This document shows positions 1-10,100 of a stretch of DNA of 64,000 nt, in pieces. Within the stretch, counting starts at the first letter, position 1. Every line of letters begins with the position of its first letter. This DNA comes from Haliscomenobacteraceae bacterium (GTDB lineage Bacteria; Bacteroidota; Bacteroidia; Chitinophagales; Saprospiraceae). A program made the translations under genes and the position numbers. The stretch covers positions 30,849-94,848 of the forward strand of contig CANMVX010000015.1 of NCBI GenBank assembly GCA_947501115.1, written 5' to 3'. Under the pieces are notes generated by a model. That model had not been told where the DNA came from. It did not search any database and worked only from the letters and a program-made list of their open reading frames with translations.

Positions 1-1
1 A

Positions 2-1282
2 CCTGTTGGTTCTTTTGGTGTGGTAACAGCAACAAACTCATTTTTACCAGGCGGCGTAAGTGCGGTGGAGTCTATGTTTACCCTCACACCCGCTAAAATT
101 AATATTTATTTAAATCCGGGTTGGAACACTATTTCAAGCTATGTAATACCCGAATTGAAGGCCTTTGATTTTTTAGTAGATTGGTCAAAATTGACCTTCA
201 TCAAATCTATTGAGAATGAGGGTGGGGATACTTATATCGTAGAAAAAAAGAATACAAATTATCCCGCTTTTGATATTAGAAAAGGATACAAGGTATTCGC
301 TGAAACGGCAGGTAATCTAACTTTACAAGGTTCGGTGGTAAAACCAACATTTTACCCAATTTTGATTCAAAAAGGATCTCAATTAATTCCTTTTTATAGT
401 TTTTTATCCAGGTCGGTCACAGAAGTTTTAAAGCCAATAATCAATGAGATAAAGTTGATAAAGGATAATGAGGGGAAGGTTTTTATTCCTGAATTGTCCA
501 TTAATCATTTGAGACAATTAAATCCAGGACAAGGATATTTTATTCAGGCAAAAAAGGAATTGCTATTTACTTATCCGGATAATTATGTTTCAGGTATGAT
601 GCCCCCTGGTAGTCAGCACAATCCGCTGCTTGATACCTTAGAGTATTACAAACTAAGGAATACTATCAATACTGGAAATAATAGTACCATAGCCATCAGG
701 TATTCTTCCCAATACTTAAAAAAGGGAGATGAAATAGGGCTTTTTGCTAATGATACTTTGCTTTTTGGTGCCTCAAAGGTAGATACAGGAAATATCGCAA
801 TCATTGCATGGGGAAATACCCAGAATAGCTCGGGAAGAAATGGTTTTTTTGAAAATGAAAATATACGTATAAAACTTTGGAGAAAATCTGAAAACAAGGT
901 TTACCCGCTTATCATTGATTGGGAAGACGACGCTGTTGGCAAATATCGTAAAGATGATTTACAAATTGGTCAAATTAAAAGTGTTGCCAGTACCTCTGTA
1001 TTTTCATTTGATAAAGAAGTAGGATTCGAAAGTTTGGATGTGTTCCCTAATCCGGTCAGTGATTTTTGTAGAGTAATAGCCAATGAAGAGATAAATGGGG
1101 AGGTCATCCTAAGTCTTTGGAACGCGGATGGAAAATCATTGCAACAGTGGGTTTTTTCTAAAGGGTTAAAAAAGGATGAAACGGTAAATATTCCAGTAAA
1201 TAATTTCCCACCGGGGAGTTATTTATTAAAATTTGAAGGAAAAAATATCCGTGGATTTAAAAAATTGCAAATAATTCGATAA
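2..1282 (+). CDS. T9SS type A sorting domain-containing secreted protein (5' truncated by window edge)
   Basis: Frame stays open upstream of the called GTG to the window edge (PVGSFG|VVTATN). C-terminus 'LDVFPNPVSDFCRV...GSYLLKFEGKNIRGFKKLQIIR' is a type A T9SS CTD. Confidence 0.85.
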   Translation, partial: PVGSFGVVTATNSFLPGGVSAVESMFTLTPAKINIYLNPGWNTISSYVIPELKAFDFLVDWSKLTFIKSIENEGGDTYIVEKKNTNYPAFDIRKGYKVFAETAGNLTLQGSVVKPTFYPILIQKGSQLIPFYSFLSRSVTEVLKPIINEIKLIKDNEGKVFIPELSINHLRQLNPGQGYFIQAKKELLFTYPDNYVSGMMPPGSQHNPLLDTLEYYKLRNTINTGNNSTIAIRYSSQYLKKGDEIGLFANDTLLFGASKVDTGNIAIIAWGNTQNSSGRNGFFENENIRIKLWRKSENKVYPLIIDWEDDAVGKYRKDDLQIGQIKSVASTSVFSFDKEVGFESLDVFPNPVSDFCRVIANEEINGEVILSLWNADGKSLQQWVFSKGLKKDETVNIPVNNFPPGSYLLKFEGKNIRGFKKLQIIR

Positions 1283-1356
1283 CTAATCAGGAAGAAAACT
1301 TTATACTACGTACCTTTGTAGTAATTTTTATTGTTTAACCGCTGCAATTCAGCAAA

Positions 1357-2094
1357 ATGAATAAAGTGAATTTACCGGAAATCGAATATAATTCTCAGAG
1401 AGTAGATATTAACATTGCTGAATATGGAAGGAATATTCAAAAAATGTTAGCCCACGTGGCGGAAATAGAGGATTTGGACAAACAGAGGAAATATGTTGAT
1501 AAAATTATAGACCTTATGATTGTCATTAATCCTCAGTGTAGAAATGTGGAGGATTTTAGAAGTAAACTATGGAAACATGCTTATCGTATTTCAGGTTTTA
1601 AGCTTAAATTAACCCCTCCGGATGGAGTGGTATTTTCAGAGGAAGATAAAAGGGAAAATCCGGAAGAAGTGGCTTATCCTGTGATTGAAAATAACTACAG
1701 GCATTATGGACATCATATTCAGTTGCTCATAAAGAAGGCAAAAGAAATGCCTGAAGGTCCTAAAAAGGTAGGGATGATAAATACGATTGCCTCTTATATG
1801 AAATTGGCATATAAAACGTGGAATCGGGAGAATTATGTGAGTGATGAATCCATAAAAAATGATTTAGCGATTATTTCAAAGGGCACACTTTATGTTGAGG
1901 ACGGTTCTTCCATTGATACCTTTGGTCAACCTTCAAATAATTCAAACGCCAGAAGACGGCCAATGGGTAAATCTTATGGAAGTAACGATTATGGCAGAAA
2001 CAGGTCAAATTATCCCCAAAATGCCAATAAAAATAAATCAAGACAGCGCTTCAGTAATCCGGTAGCACCAGGTAAGCGAAAACCTAATATCTAA
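1357..2094 (+). CDS. DUF4290 domain-containing protein with basic Asn/Arg/Ser-rich tail
   Basis: Full ORF; N-terminal 'EYNSQRVDINIAEYGRNIQKML' typical of the DUF4290 family; C-terminal low-complexity 'RRRPMGKSYGSNDYGRNRSNYPQ...'. Confidence 0.8.
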   Translation: MNKVNLPEIEYNSQRVDINIAEYGRNIQKMLAHVAEIEDLDKQRKYVDKIIDLMIVINPQCRNVEDFRSKLWKHAYRISGFKLKLTPPDGVVFSEEDKRENPEEVAYPVIENNYRHYGHHIQLLIKKAKEMPEGPKKVGMINTIASYMKLAYKTWNRENYVSDESIKNDLAIISKGTLYVEDGSSIDTFGQPSNNSNARRRPMGKSYGSNDYGRNRSNYPQNANKNKSRQRFSNPVAPGKRKPNI

Positions 2095-2097
2095 TAA

Positions 2098-2409
2098 ATG
2101 TACTTATATAATATTACTTATAGAGTCGAAAATACTGTTTTCGACGCTTGGAAAAGTTGGGTTTTAGAGAAAAATATTCCTTCTATCATGTCATTGGGTT
2201 TATTTTCCAGTTTTAGATTTTGCGCTCTTTTAGGAGAAGAAAATGTAGATGCACAAACCTATGCGTTGCAATTTAAATGTGAAAGTTGGGAAACTTTTCT
2301 GCAATATAGAGACGGTAATATGTCTGCATTTTTTGAACAGCAAATGTCATTGTTTGGTGAAGATGTCCTCACTTTTAGTTCCCTTCTTGAAATACATTTA
2401 GAAGGATAG
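2098..2409 (+). CDS. DUF4286 family protein
   Basis: 103 aa 'MYLYNITYRVENTVFDAWKSWV...' resembles DUF4286; starts 3 nt after the upstream stop. Confidence 0.75.
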   Translation: MYLYNITYRVENTVFDAWKSWVLEKNIPSIMSLGLFSSFRFCALLGEENVDAQTYALQFKCESWETFLQYRDGNMSAFFEQQMSLFGEDVLTFSSLLEIHLEG

Positions 2410-2600
2410 GGCTTTTAGTGGACAAAAAGTCCTTATTCCCGCCCTCGTTAAGTGGCATGAATTTTTTTTAAATGATTGAATATCAATTATTTATTTAAAT
2501 ATTTTTTGCATTTAATTTTGAACTGTTCATTTCTCTTTTATAATTCGGAGAGGTTTTAATGGCTTACCTTTCATTTTTTACTTAGAAATATGGGTGAAAT

Positions 2601-4160
2601 ATGTTGGTAAAAACATTTGCCAGTGCCGTTCAGGGTGTTGGTGCAAAAACAATTACAGTGGAGGTAAATAGTGGGGGACAGCCAGTAGCGGGAACAAACT
2701 ATTACAACATGGTAGGGTTACCTGATAACGCAGTAAGGGAGGGTTTTCAGCGTATTGAAGCGGCTATTATCAATGCTGGTCTAAAAATGCCCCGTGTTAA
2801 AACCATTGTAAATCTGGCGCCTGCAGATTTAAGAAAAGAGGGATCATCTTATGACCTTCCTATAGCTCTGGGCATTTTAGCTTCCTCGGGTCAGATACCT
2901 TTGGAAAAACTCGATCGGTTTTTAGTTATGGGTGAATTATCATTAGATGGTACTTTACAACCTTTGAGAGGTGCTCTTCCTATAGCCATACAAGCCAGAA
3001 AGGAGCATTTTTACGGGTTGATTTTGCCTTTAGCCAATGCCAGAGAAGCGGGTATTGTTAATAATCTGGAAGTGATAGGGGTAAAAAATCTAACCGAAAT
3101 AGTGGCTTATTTAAGAGGTGAATTAGATATCAAATCTACCCAAGTAGATACTCGGGATGATTTTTTTAGAAATCAAACAACGCATAATGTTGATTTTTCT
3201 GATGTAAAAGGTCAAAGTCACATAAAGCGAGCCCTTGAAATAGCTGCGGCTGGCGGACATAATGCCATTCTTATTGGCCCTCCGGGTGCGGGAAAAACTA
3301 TGTTAGCTAGGAGGTTACCAACCATTTTGCCACCTCTAACGCTGGCAGAAGCTTTGGAGACGACAAAAATTCATTCCGTTGCTGGTATTTTATCCCCTGA
3401 AACAGCCCTGGTACATACCAGACCATTTCGATCGCCACACCATACTATAAGTGACACGGCAATGACTGGAGGTACCTCCAATCCTAAACCGGGGGAAATT
3501 TCCTTGGCGCATAATGGTATACTTTTCTTAGATGAACTACCAGAATTTCGCAGAAGTGTGCTGGAAGTGCTTAGGCAACCCATGGAAGAAAATATGGTTA
3601 CCATATCACGCGCTAAAATAACGGTGGAATATCCCGCCGGGTTTATGCTCATTGCTTCCATGAATCCCTGCCCTTGTGGATTTTATAATCACCCCGAAAA
3701 GGAATGTGTTTGTGGTGCCGGAGCAGTAAAAAAATATTTGAATAAGATTTCAGGCCCATTAATGGATAGGATTGATTTACATGTTGAAGTTACTCCCGTA
3801 TCTTATGATGAGCTGGCTATTACCAAATCTCAGGCGGAAACAAGTGAAATGATTCGCGAAAGAGTTATTAGAGCCAGGGAAATTCAGCAGCTTAGATATG
3901 TTTCTACGCCTGAAATACATAATAATTCGCAAATGCCAGCTAATCAAGTCAGGAATATTTGCGTTTTAGATAGTGCGGGAAATTTACTGGTCAAAAAAGC
4001 GATGGAAAAACTTCAGTTATCGGCAAGGGCTTATGATCGAATATTAAAAGTTGCCAGAACTTTAGCAGATTTGTCAGGGGATGAAAAAATTGGTTTGGAG
4101 CACCTGGCAGAGGCCATTCATTTTAGAAGTTTAGATAGAGCAAATTGGGCTAGCCAATAG
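2601..4160 (+). CDS. YifB family Mg chelatase-like AAA ATPase (ComM-like)
   Basis: 'LIGPPGAGKTMLARRLPTILPPL', 'FRSPHHTISD', 'GEISLAHNGILFLDELPEF', 'MNPCPCGF' motifs. Confidence 0.95.
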   Translation: MLVKTFASAVQGVGAKTITVEVNSGGQPVAGTNYYNMVGLPDNAVREGFQRIEAAIINAGLKMPRVKTIVNLAPADLRKEGSSYDLPIALGILASSGQIPLEKLDRFLVMGELSLDGTLQPLRGALPIAIQARKEHFYGLILPLANAREAGIVNNLEVIGVKNLTEIVAYLRGELDIKSTQVDTRDDFFRNQTTHNVDFSDVKGQSHIKRALEIAAAGGHNAILIGPPGAGKTMLARRLPTILPPLTLAEALETTKIHSVAGILSPETALVHTRPFRSPHHTISDTAMTGGTSNPKPGEISLAHNGILFLDELPEFRRSVLEVLRQPMEENMVTISRAKITVEYPAGFMLIASMNPCPCGFYNHPEKECVCGAGAVKKYLNKISGPLMDRIDLHVEVTPVSYDELAITKSQAETSEMIRERVIRAREIQQLRYVSTPEIHNNSQMPANQVRNICVLDSAGNLLVKKAMEKLQLSARAYDRILKVARTLADLSGDEKIGLEHLAEAIHFRSLDRANWASQ

Positions 4161-4219
4161 CCATTTATTATGAATGCTTTGGCGTAATTGATGTATATTA
4201 CCAAAATTAAAAATTTGAA

Positions 4220-5077
4220 ATGATTGCAAAGTATGTTAATCCGTTTACGGATTTTGGGTTTAAGAAAATATTTGGGGAAGAAGGAAGTAAGTTCTTACTG
4301 ATGGATTTTTTGAATACTTTACTACCTGAAGAAAATAAGATTTCAAGCTTAACGCTTAGAAATTCAGAAAATCTACCCCGAACGGAATTAGAGCGGCGGG
4401 CTATTTTTGATGTTTATTGCATGAACCAAAAAGGTGAAAGATTTATTGTAGAATTACAAAAAGCAAAAGAAAATTTTTTCAAGGAGAGGACTGTTTATTA
4501 TTCTACTTTCCCCATTATGGAACAAGCAGAAAAGGGTATTTGGGACTTTAATTTAAAAGCGGTTTTTTGTGTTGGTATTTTAGATTTTTCTTTTGATAAT
4601 AAAAAGGAAAAAGAGAATGTTGAGGAGGTGGTTCATGAAATCAAGTTAAAAAATCAAAATGGAAAGGTGTTTTATGAAAAGCTTACCTACATTTATATAG
4701 AATTGCCTCATTTTATAAAAAAGGAATCTGAGTTGATAACCCAGTTAGACAGGTGGTTATATTTCATCAAAAATTTAGAAGATTTTGAAGAAATTCCTTC
4801 GATTTTTAAAACGGAAGTATTTGAAAGCGCCTTTGAAAAAGCAGAACTTGCCAAGTTTAAACCAGGTGAGATGGATGCGTACGAAGGAAATTTAAAGGAT
4901 TTTCGTGTTACACATAATGTAATAACAACAGCTTATAGCGATGGTGAAATAAAAGGGAGACAAGAAGGAATTTTAGATATGGCTAAAAAATTGGTTTTAA
5001 GCGGTATGGAACAAAATAAAGTGTCTGAAATAACTGGCTTGAGTTTATCAGAATTAGAAAATCTAGGAGAAGACTAA
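4220..5077 (+). CDS. Rpn family recombination-promoting nuclease / PD-(D/E)XK nuclease family transposase
   Basis: 'YVNPFTDFGFKKIFGEEGSKFLLMDFLNTLLP', 'RAIFDVYCMNQKGERFIVELQKAKENFFKERTVYY' nuclease core (D..ExQ), C-terminal 'MAKKLVLSGMEQNKVSEITGLSLSEL'. Confidence 0.9.
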   Translation: MIAKYVNPFTDFGFKKIFGEEGSKFLLMDFLNTLLPEENKISSLTLRNSENLPRTELERRAIFDVYCMNQKGERFIVELQKAKENFFKERTVYYSTFPIMEQAEKGIWDFNLKAVFCVGILDFSFDNKKEKENVEEVVHEIKLKNQNGKVFYEKLTYIYIELPHFIKKESELITQLDRWLYFIKNLEDFEEIPSIFKTEVFESAFEKAELAKFKPGEMDAYEGNLKDFRVTHNVITTAYSDGEIKGRQEGILDMAKKLVLSGMEQNKVSEITGLSLSELENLGED

Positions 5078-5115
5078 CCTAAGTTTATGTTATGCTCAGG
5101 TTTATCAAGCCCTTT

Positions 5116-5697
5116 TTAAACCGCCTGCCATCTTTTTGTCATAGTAATGGCATAATCCATAAAGTTTTGGGCACTATCAGCATATACTTTATTTTCAGAA
5201 AGTAAGGTAGTAGCATTAATGTTTAAGTGTGTTTCATGCGATTCCCATAATTTAGGGCAAACAATACTTTGATTATTTGTGAAACTTATAATTTTGTTAA
5301 AAATCATCATTTGTTCCAATGCCGATTGTCTGCCACCTCTACCCGTAGAAACTCCAACAAAGGCAAATACTTTATTATTGAATAGATAAGCGTGATTTTT
5401 AGTGCCTAACTGGTGCGCCAGATTTATCAACTCTGCATTGGTTGACCAATTGTATTCTGGGGCAGTAATGATAACTAATGCAGCATTATGCCATTTTTCT
5501 ATGAGGTTTTTTTGGAAATCTGATAAATGTTCAGGATCTATACTACCTCGTCCTACGTTCGGTATTTGTTCTTCTGCTAAGTCAACAACAGAAAAATGTA
5601 TATCTGAAGAATGGCCATTTTGTTTGGTTAGATAGTTTGCAACCAGCAATGAATTGCTGTTTTTCCTGGAAGATCCTGATAAAATCAATATTTGCAT
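5116..5697 (-). CDS. NADPH-dependent FMN reductase family protein
   Basis: 'ILSGSSRKNSNS', 'ITAPEYNWSTNAELINLAHQLG' flavodoxin-like motifs. Confidence 0.88.
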   Translation of the reverse strand: MQILILSGSSRKNSNSLLVANYLTKQNGHSSDIHFSVVDLAEEQIPNVGRGSIDPEHLSDFQKNLIEKWHNAALVIITAPEYNWSTNAELINLAHQLGTKNHAYLFNNKVFAFVGVSTGRGGRQSALEQMMIFNKIISFTNNQSIVCPKLWESHETHLNINATTLLSENKVYADSAQNFMDYAITMTKRWQAV

Positions 5698-5756
5698 GTA
5701 CTCATTTTGGTTTTCTTAACAGTAATGCCGTAGATTTGGTTCTTTAAATTGAATTT

Positions 5757-5764
5757 TACTTTTG
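5757..5764 (+). promoter_or_regulatory. Candidate Bacteroidota -7 element TACTTTTG (TAnnTTTG) upstream of gatA, with TTTG at 5736-5739 (17-nt spacer)
   Basis: Direct motif match. It overlaps the ORF track's TTG start, supporting ATG 5780 as the real start. Confidence 0.5.
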
Positions 5765-5779
5765 AACAAAGTTTTTGTT

Positions 5780-7192
5780 ATGCTGCGAAGTTTTGAAGAA
5801 ATAAAGGTGGCCTTGCACTCGGGCGAGTTAACACTACCTCAATTGGTCGAAAATTATCTCGAACAAATTGAAAAAAATAAACAGCTAAATATGTATGTTG
5901 AAGTTTGGGCAGAGGAATCACTGACCCGGGCTAAGGAACTTCAAGCGGCTTTTGATAGAGATAAAACGAGCGTTGGTTCACTTTTCGGTATGGTGGTCTC
6001 CATAAAAGACGTTATTTGTTATAAAGATCATACGGTTACTGCCGGGTCAAAAATTCTTAGTGGTTTCAAATCTTTATACTCCTCCACGGCAGTTGACAGA
6101 TTATTGGTTGAGGACGCGATACTCATTGGCAGCACAAATTGCGATGAATTTGCCATGGGTTCGACCAATGAAACTTCCTATTACGGTGTGGTTAGGAATG
6201 CGGTGAATACAGATTTAGTGCCTGGAGGATCGTCAGGTGGCGCGGCTGTTTCTGTGCAAACGGACACTTGTTTAGTTGCATTAGGATCTGACACGGGTGG
6301 GTCTGTCCGCCAACCTGCTGCATTTTGTGGTATAAATGGCTTTAAGCCAACGTATGGTAGAATTTCCCGACATGGTTTGCTGGCTTATGGATCGTCGTTT
6401 GACCAAATTGGTATTTTCGCTCATAATATAAAGGATATTGCAAGGACACTTTCTATTATTGCCGGTCCCGATGAATATGATAGTACGGCATTGACATCAA
6501 TACCTGAAAAGTATGAAAACCATCTGACGGCACCCAAAAAGTCTAAAATAGCGTACTTTAAAGCCGCCCTGGAACATCCCAGTTTAGACAAAACGGTTCG
6601 CGAAAGGTGTGAAAGTATGATTGAAAATTTAAAAAGTAAAGGTCATTCCGTCGAAGGCGTTGACTTTGAATACTTAGATTTTATGATTCCTGCGTATTAT
6701 GTTTTGACAACGGCGGAAGCTTCTTCAAATTTATCGAGATATGATGGCATTCGATTCGGGTATAGAAGTCCCAATGCCACTAATTTAGAGGAAACCTATA
6801 AACTATCAAGAACTGAAGGTTTCGGAAGAGAGGTTAAACGCCGTATATTGCTGGGAACGTTTGTTTTAAGTTCGGGTTATTACGACGCTTTTTATGGTAA
6901 AGCACAACGGGTCAGAAGGTTAATTATTGAAAAAACAGAGGAGATTTTTAATCAGTATGATTTTATTTTAATGCCCACCGCACCCGGGCCTGCATGGCCT
7001 ATTGGAGAAAGTTTGGATGATCCCATTGCTATGTATTTGGCCGATATTTTCACTGTTCATGCAAATTTAACGGGTATTCCCGCTATTTCTATCCCCGTTC
7101 AGCCTACAGACGAGGGTTTACCGCTGGGTATTCAGTTTTTTGCAAACAAGGAAAGGGAATCATCTTTACTGGGATTTGTTGATTCTCTATAA
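5780..7192 (+). CDS. gatA: Asp-tRNA(Asn)/Glu-tRNA(Gln) amidotransferase subunit A
   Basis: Amidase signature 'GSSGGAAVSVQTDTCLVALGSDTGGSVRQPAAFCG'; Lys of the Ser-Ser-Lys triad in 'VVSIKDVI'. ORF track starts at TTG 5762; ATG 5780 preferred. Confidence 0.95.
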   Translation: MLRSFEEIKVALHSGELTLPQLVENYLEQIEKNKQLNMYVEVWAEESLTRAKELQAAFDRDKTSVGSLFGMVVSIKDVICYKDHTVTAGSKILSGFKSLYSSTAVDRLLVEDAILIGSTNCDEFAMGSTNETSYYGVVRNAVNTDLVPGGSSGGAAVSVQTDTCLVALGSDTGGSVRQPAAFCGINGFKPTYGRISRHGLLAYGSSFDQIGIFAHNIKDIARTLSIIAGPDEYDSTALTSIPEKYENHLTAPKKSKIAYFKAALEHPSLDKTVRERCESMIENLKSKGHSVEGVDFEYLDFMIPAYYVLTTAEASSNLSRYDGIRFGYRSPNATNLEETYKLSRTEGFGREVKRRILLGTFVLSSGYYDAFYGKAQRVRRLIIEKTEEIFNQYDFILMPTAPGPAWPIGESLDDPIAMYLADIFTVHANLTGIPAISIPVQPTDEGLPLGIQFFANKERESSLLGFVDSL

Positions 7193-7193
7193 A

Positions 7194-10100
7194 TTAGTTT
7201 ATATAGGTGTTTAAGATTCTTAGCCGTTCTTTATAAATATACTTTGGTGTCATATCCAGCAAAGAATGGTATTTATTTTTAGCATTTTCTCGCAGGGTTG
7301 CTTCATGAGGAAACAACATAACCCATTCAAAAAATCTTTCCGCTTCTTGTTCTTGGGTGCACGGCATATTTTCCATTTGAACGAGGATTTCAGCAGCTTG
7401 GATTTTTTCTCCGTTTGCCCGGGTATATTTTGCTTCCAATAGTCTAACATCGAACTTGAAAGCGTCGTTGGATAATTCGTTTGCAAGGTCGGAAGCCTCT
7501 GTTAATAGCGCTTTGACTTTGTCATATTGCCCGTCAACCAATAAAACAATAGCCAGTTCAAAGAGACTATATCCTAAAACCAGTTTATTATTTATTCTTC
7601 TCGTCAGCGTTATTGCCCGCTCGTAAAAATGGATAGAACGCTCATATTCATTTTTGAAATAATAAACATCGCCCAAGGTATTTAACGCTTTTGCCATTCC
7701 TTTTTGGAAACCCAGCATTTCGCTAATAGTTAACGCTTTTTGTAAGTGATTTATAGCTTCCATAAACTCACCTTTAAGATTAAGTAACTGACCAATAAGG
7801 CATAATACAATAGAGGTGCCTTGTTTGTCGTCTAGTTCCTTGCATAAATCCAGGTCTTTTTCGTAATGAGTCATTGCGCGGTCAAAATCTCCTTCTTTTT
7901 CATAAATCAGGCCAATATTTCCGAGGGCAATAGCTTGTAAATGCTTGTTACCCGTTTGATTTGCCAATTCAATCCCTTCATTAAAATTTATTTTTGCTGC
8001 TTCGATTTCATCTTTATCCACATGAACAAGGCCTTTGTATATATATATGGTTGCTAATCCTAGTTTGTCCTTTTCTTTAATACAATGAATTAATTGTTCA
8101 TTTAAAGTATCCAGGGCCTGTTCATTTTTGCCCATATTCATTTGAGTAAGGGCAATTTTTGCATATACCTGCGTCGTTGGATAATTTTTATCAGTGGATG
8201 ATTTTAGTTTTAAACTTTCATTGAAGTGATAATTTGCCTCATCATATTTGCCCATTCTGAAATAAATATTTCCCAAATAGGCCAATGTTGAAGGTATTAA
8301 GGTAGGGAGATTATTTTTTTCAGAATAAGTTAGGGCTTTTTTTTGAGAAGCCATTGCTGCCGAATAATCCCCTTTAAAAAGTTGCGTCCGACCTATATTA
8401 TTAAATAAAATGGGAATTAATTCGCCGGAATAATCTTCATTTAGTGAGGAATAAGCTTGAAGGTATATTTTTTCTGCTCTTTCCCAATAACCGGTAATCT
8501 CTAAAATGGAGCCTTGTAGAATAAGGGCTTTAAACCTGAAAGGGTGGTGCTGATTTAAATGTATATTTTTCAATAATTTTTCTAAGAAACCAAGGGCATG
8601 TTCATTCAAATAATTATTTTTTGCCTGAACTGCGGCGAGATATAAAAATTCACTGGCTTTTTGGATATGATTTGCCAACTCATAATGGTAGGCCAGTTCT
8701 TGTAATTTTAGTTCAATATGGTCTTTAAAATGTAGTTCAATAGCCTCAGCCACAAGTAAATGAATCTGTTGAAGGGTGGCAGGCAGCTGAATATTATAAG
8801 CCGCTTCTCTGAGTAAAGCGTGTTGAAATAAAAATCGTCTTTTAGTTAATGGTCGCCAAATATTCTCTCTTGTCCCAGCTTTAATAAGGTTTTCTATAAA
8901 ACCGATTTGTGTCTGAAGAATATTTGCATCGGTATGAAGTGCTTTCCACACATTTTCTAAAATAGTCAGGTCAAATTCCCTTCCTATCACGGCAGCAACT
9001 TTGCATAATTCGCGTAGGTCAGGGTTCAGGCTATCAATGCGGGTAGTAAGAAGATTTCCAATTTTTTCAGGGGTTACAATTTCACCTGTATTTAGTGTCC
9101 ATTTGCCGTGATAAGTTGTCAGCCAATCTTTTTCTTTTAGAAATTCTACCATTTGCTCCAGGTAAAACGGATTTCTGTTGGTAGTTACCTCCACATAATC
9201 TAACAGAGCCTCATTGGCCTCATTTCCAAGAATTATTTCGGTAAATTGAGCACAGGTTTTTCTGGTGAAATTTTCAAGATGTATAAAAACGCCAACCTGT
9301 GAGGAGGAATTGGTAGGTAAAAATGTTTTTATTTCCGTTGACGCCTCGGTTCGGGACGTGACTACGAGCATGATTGGAAAGGTGGGTAACTGTTGACAAA
9401 GAGAAACAAGTAACTCTTTGGAGGATGGGTCCAGCCAATGGGAATCTTCAATTTGTAATAAAAGAGGGTGTAACAGAGATTCTGCTAAAATAAGAGATAT
9501 AATGCCATCTTTTGCCATTTGATACCTGCTTTGAGGGGCCAGATCATCCCAATCGGGCGTAGAAAGGCTTAGACCTAACAGAAATCGAAAGGCATTATCG
9601 GAATGGTTTAGTTTTTCTATCAAATCTTTGGCAACCATAGACGAAAAACCTTCTACGCTGGAAATGGCTTGTAACTTGTTGATCAGTGATTTAAATTGTC
9701 TTTGATATTGATAATGCCGATTGGAAAGACCTCTGATGTTTTGACTAAAGTAATGCCTTAAAAGATGAATAAATGGATTGAATGGTTTTTTTATAACGGC
9801 ATCACAAGGACAGAAAAACCAATTTGCCTTGCCATTTCTTATGGTTTCTTCTCTTAAACTGCCAACAAGTCGACTCTTACCTACCCCGGGATCGCCGGAA
9901 ATTATAATAATCTGTCCGGTTTTGGTCGATAAAAGTTTGTTGAATTCAGTTTGGAGGACCTGCATTTCATGATCTCTTCCCACCAGTGGGTACAGAAATT
10001 TTTGAAATCCTTCAGGCTTTTGATTTTTTAAAAGAAATGTTTCTACGGGTTCAAGCATTCCCTTATAACTGATTTCACCTGCTATTTCAAATAGGAAAAA

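Noticed and set aside
3371-3661. 96-aa antisense ORF in the YifB/ComM-like gene
   Set aside because: Shadow ORF with no recognisable domain, inside a strongly conserved sense gene.
5076-5102. Imperfect hairpin AACCTAAG/CTCAGGTT between the Rpn and FMN reductase genes
   Set aside because: One mismatch in an 8-bp stem and no adjoining T tract; support too weak.
7250-7486. 78-aa minus-strand ORF overlapping the cyclase/TPR gene in another frame
   Set aside because: Low-complexity composition and complete overlap with a supported CDS.
8000-8700. Possible internal DNA repeat in the cyclase protein's C-terminal half
   Set aside because: Explained by TPR protein repeats; no exact DNA repeat units seen.
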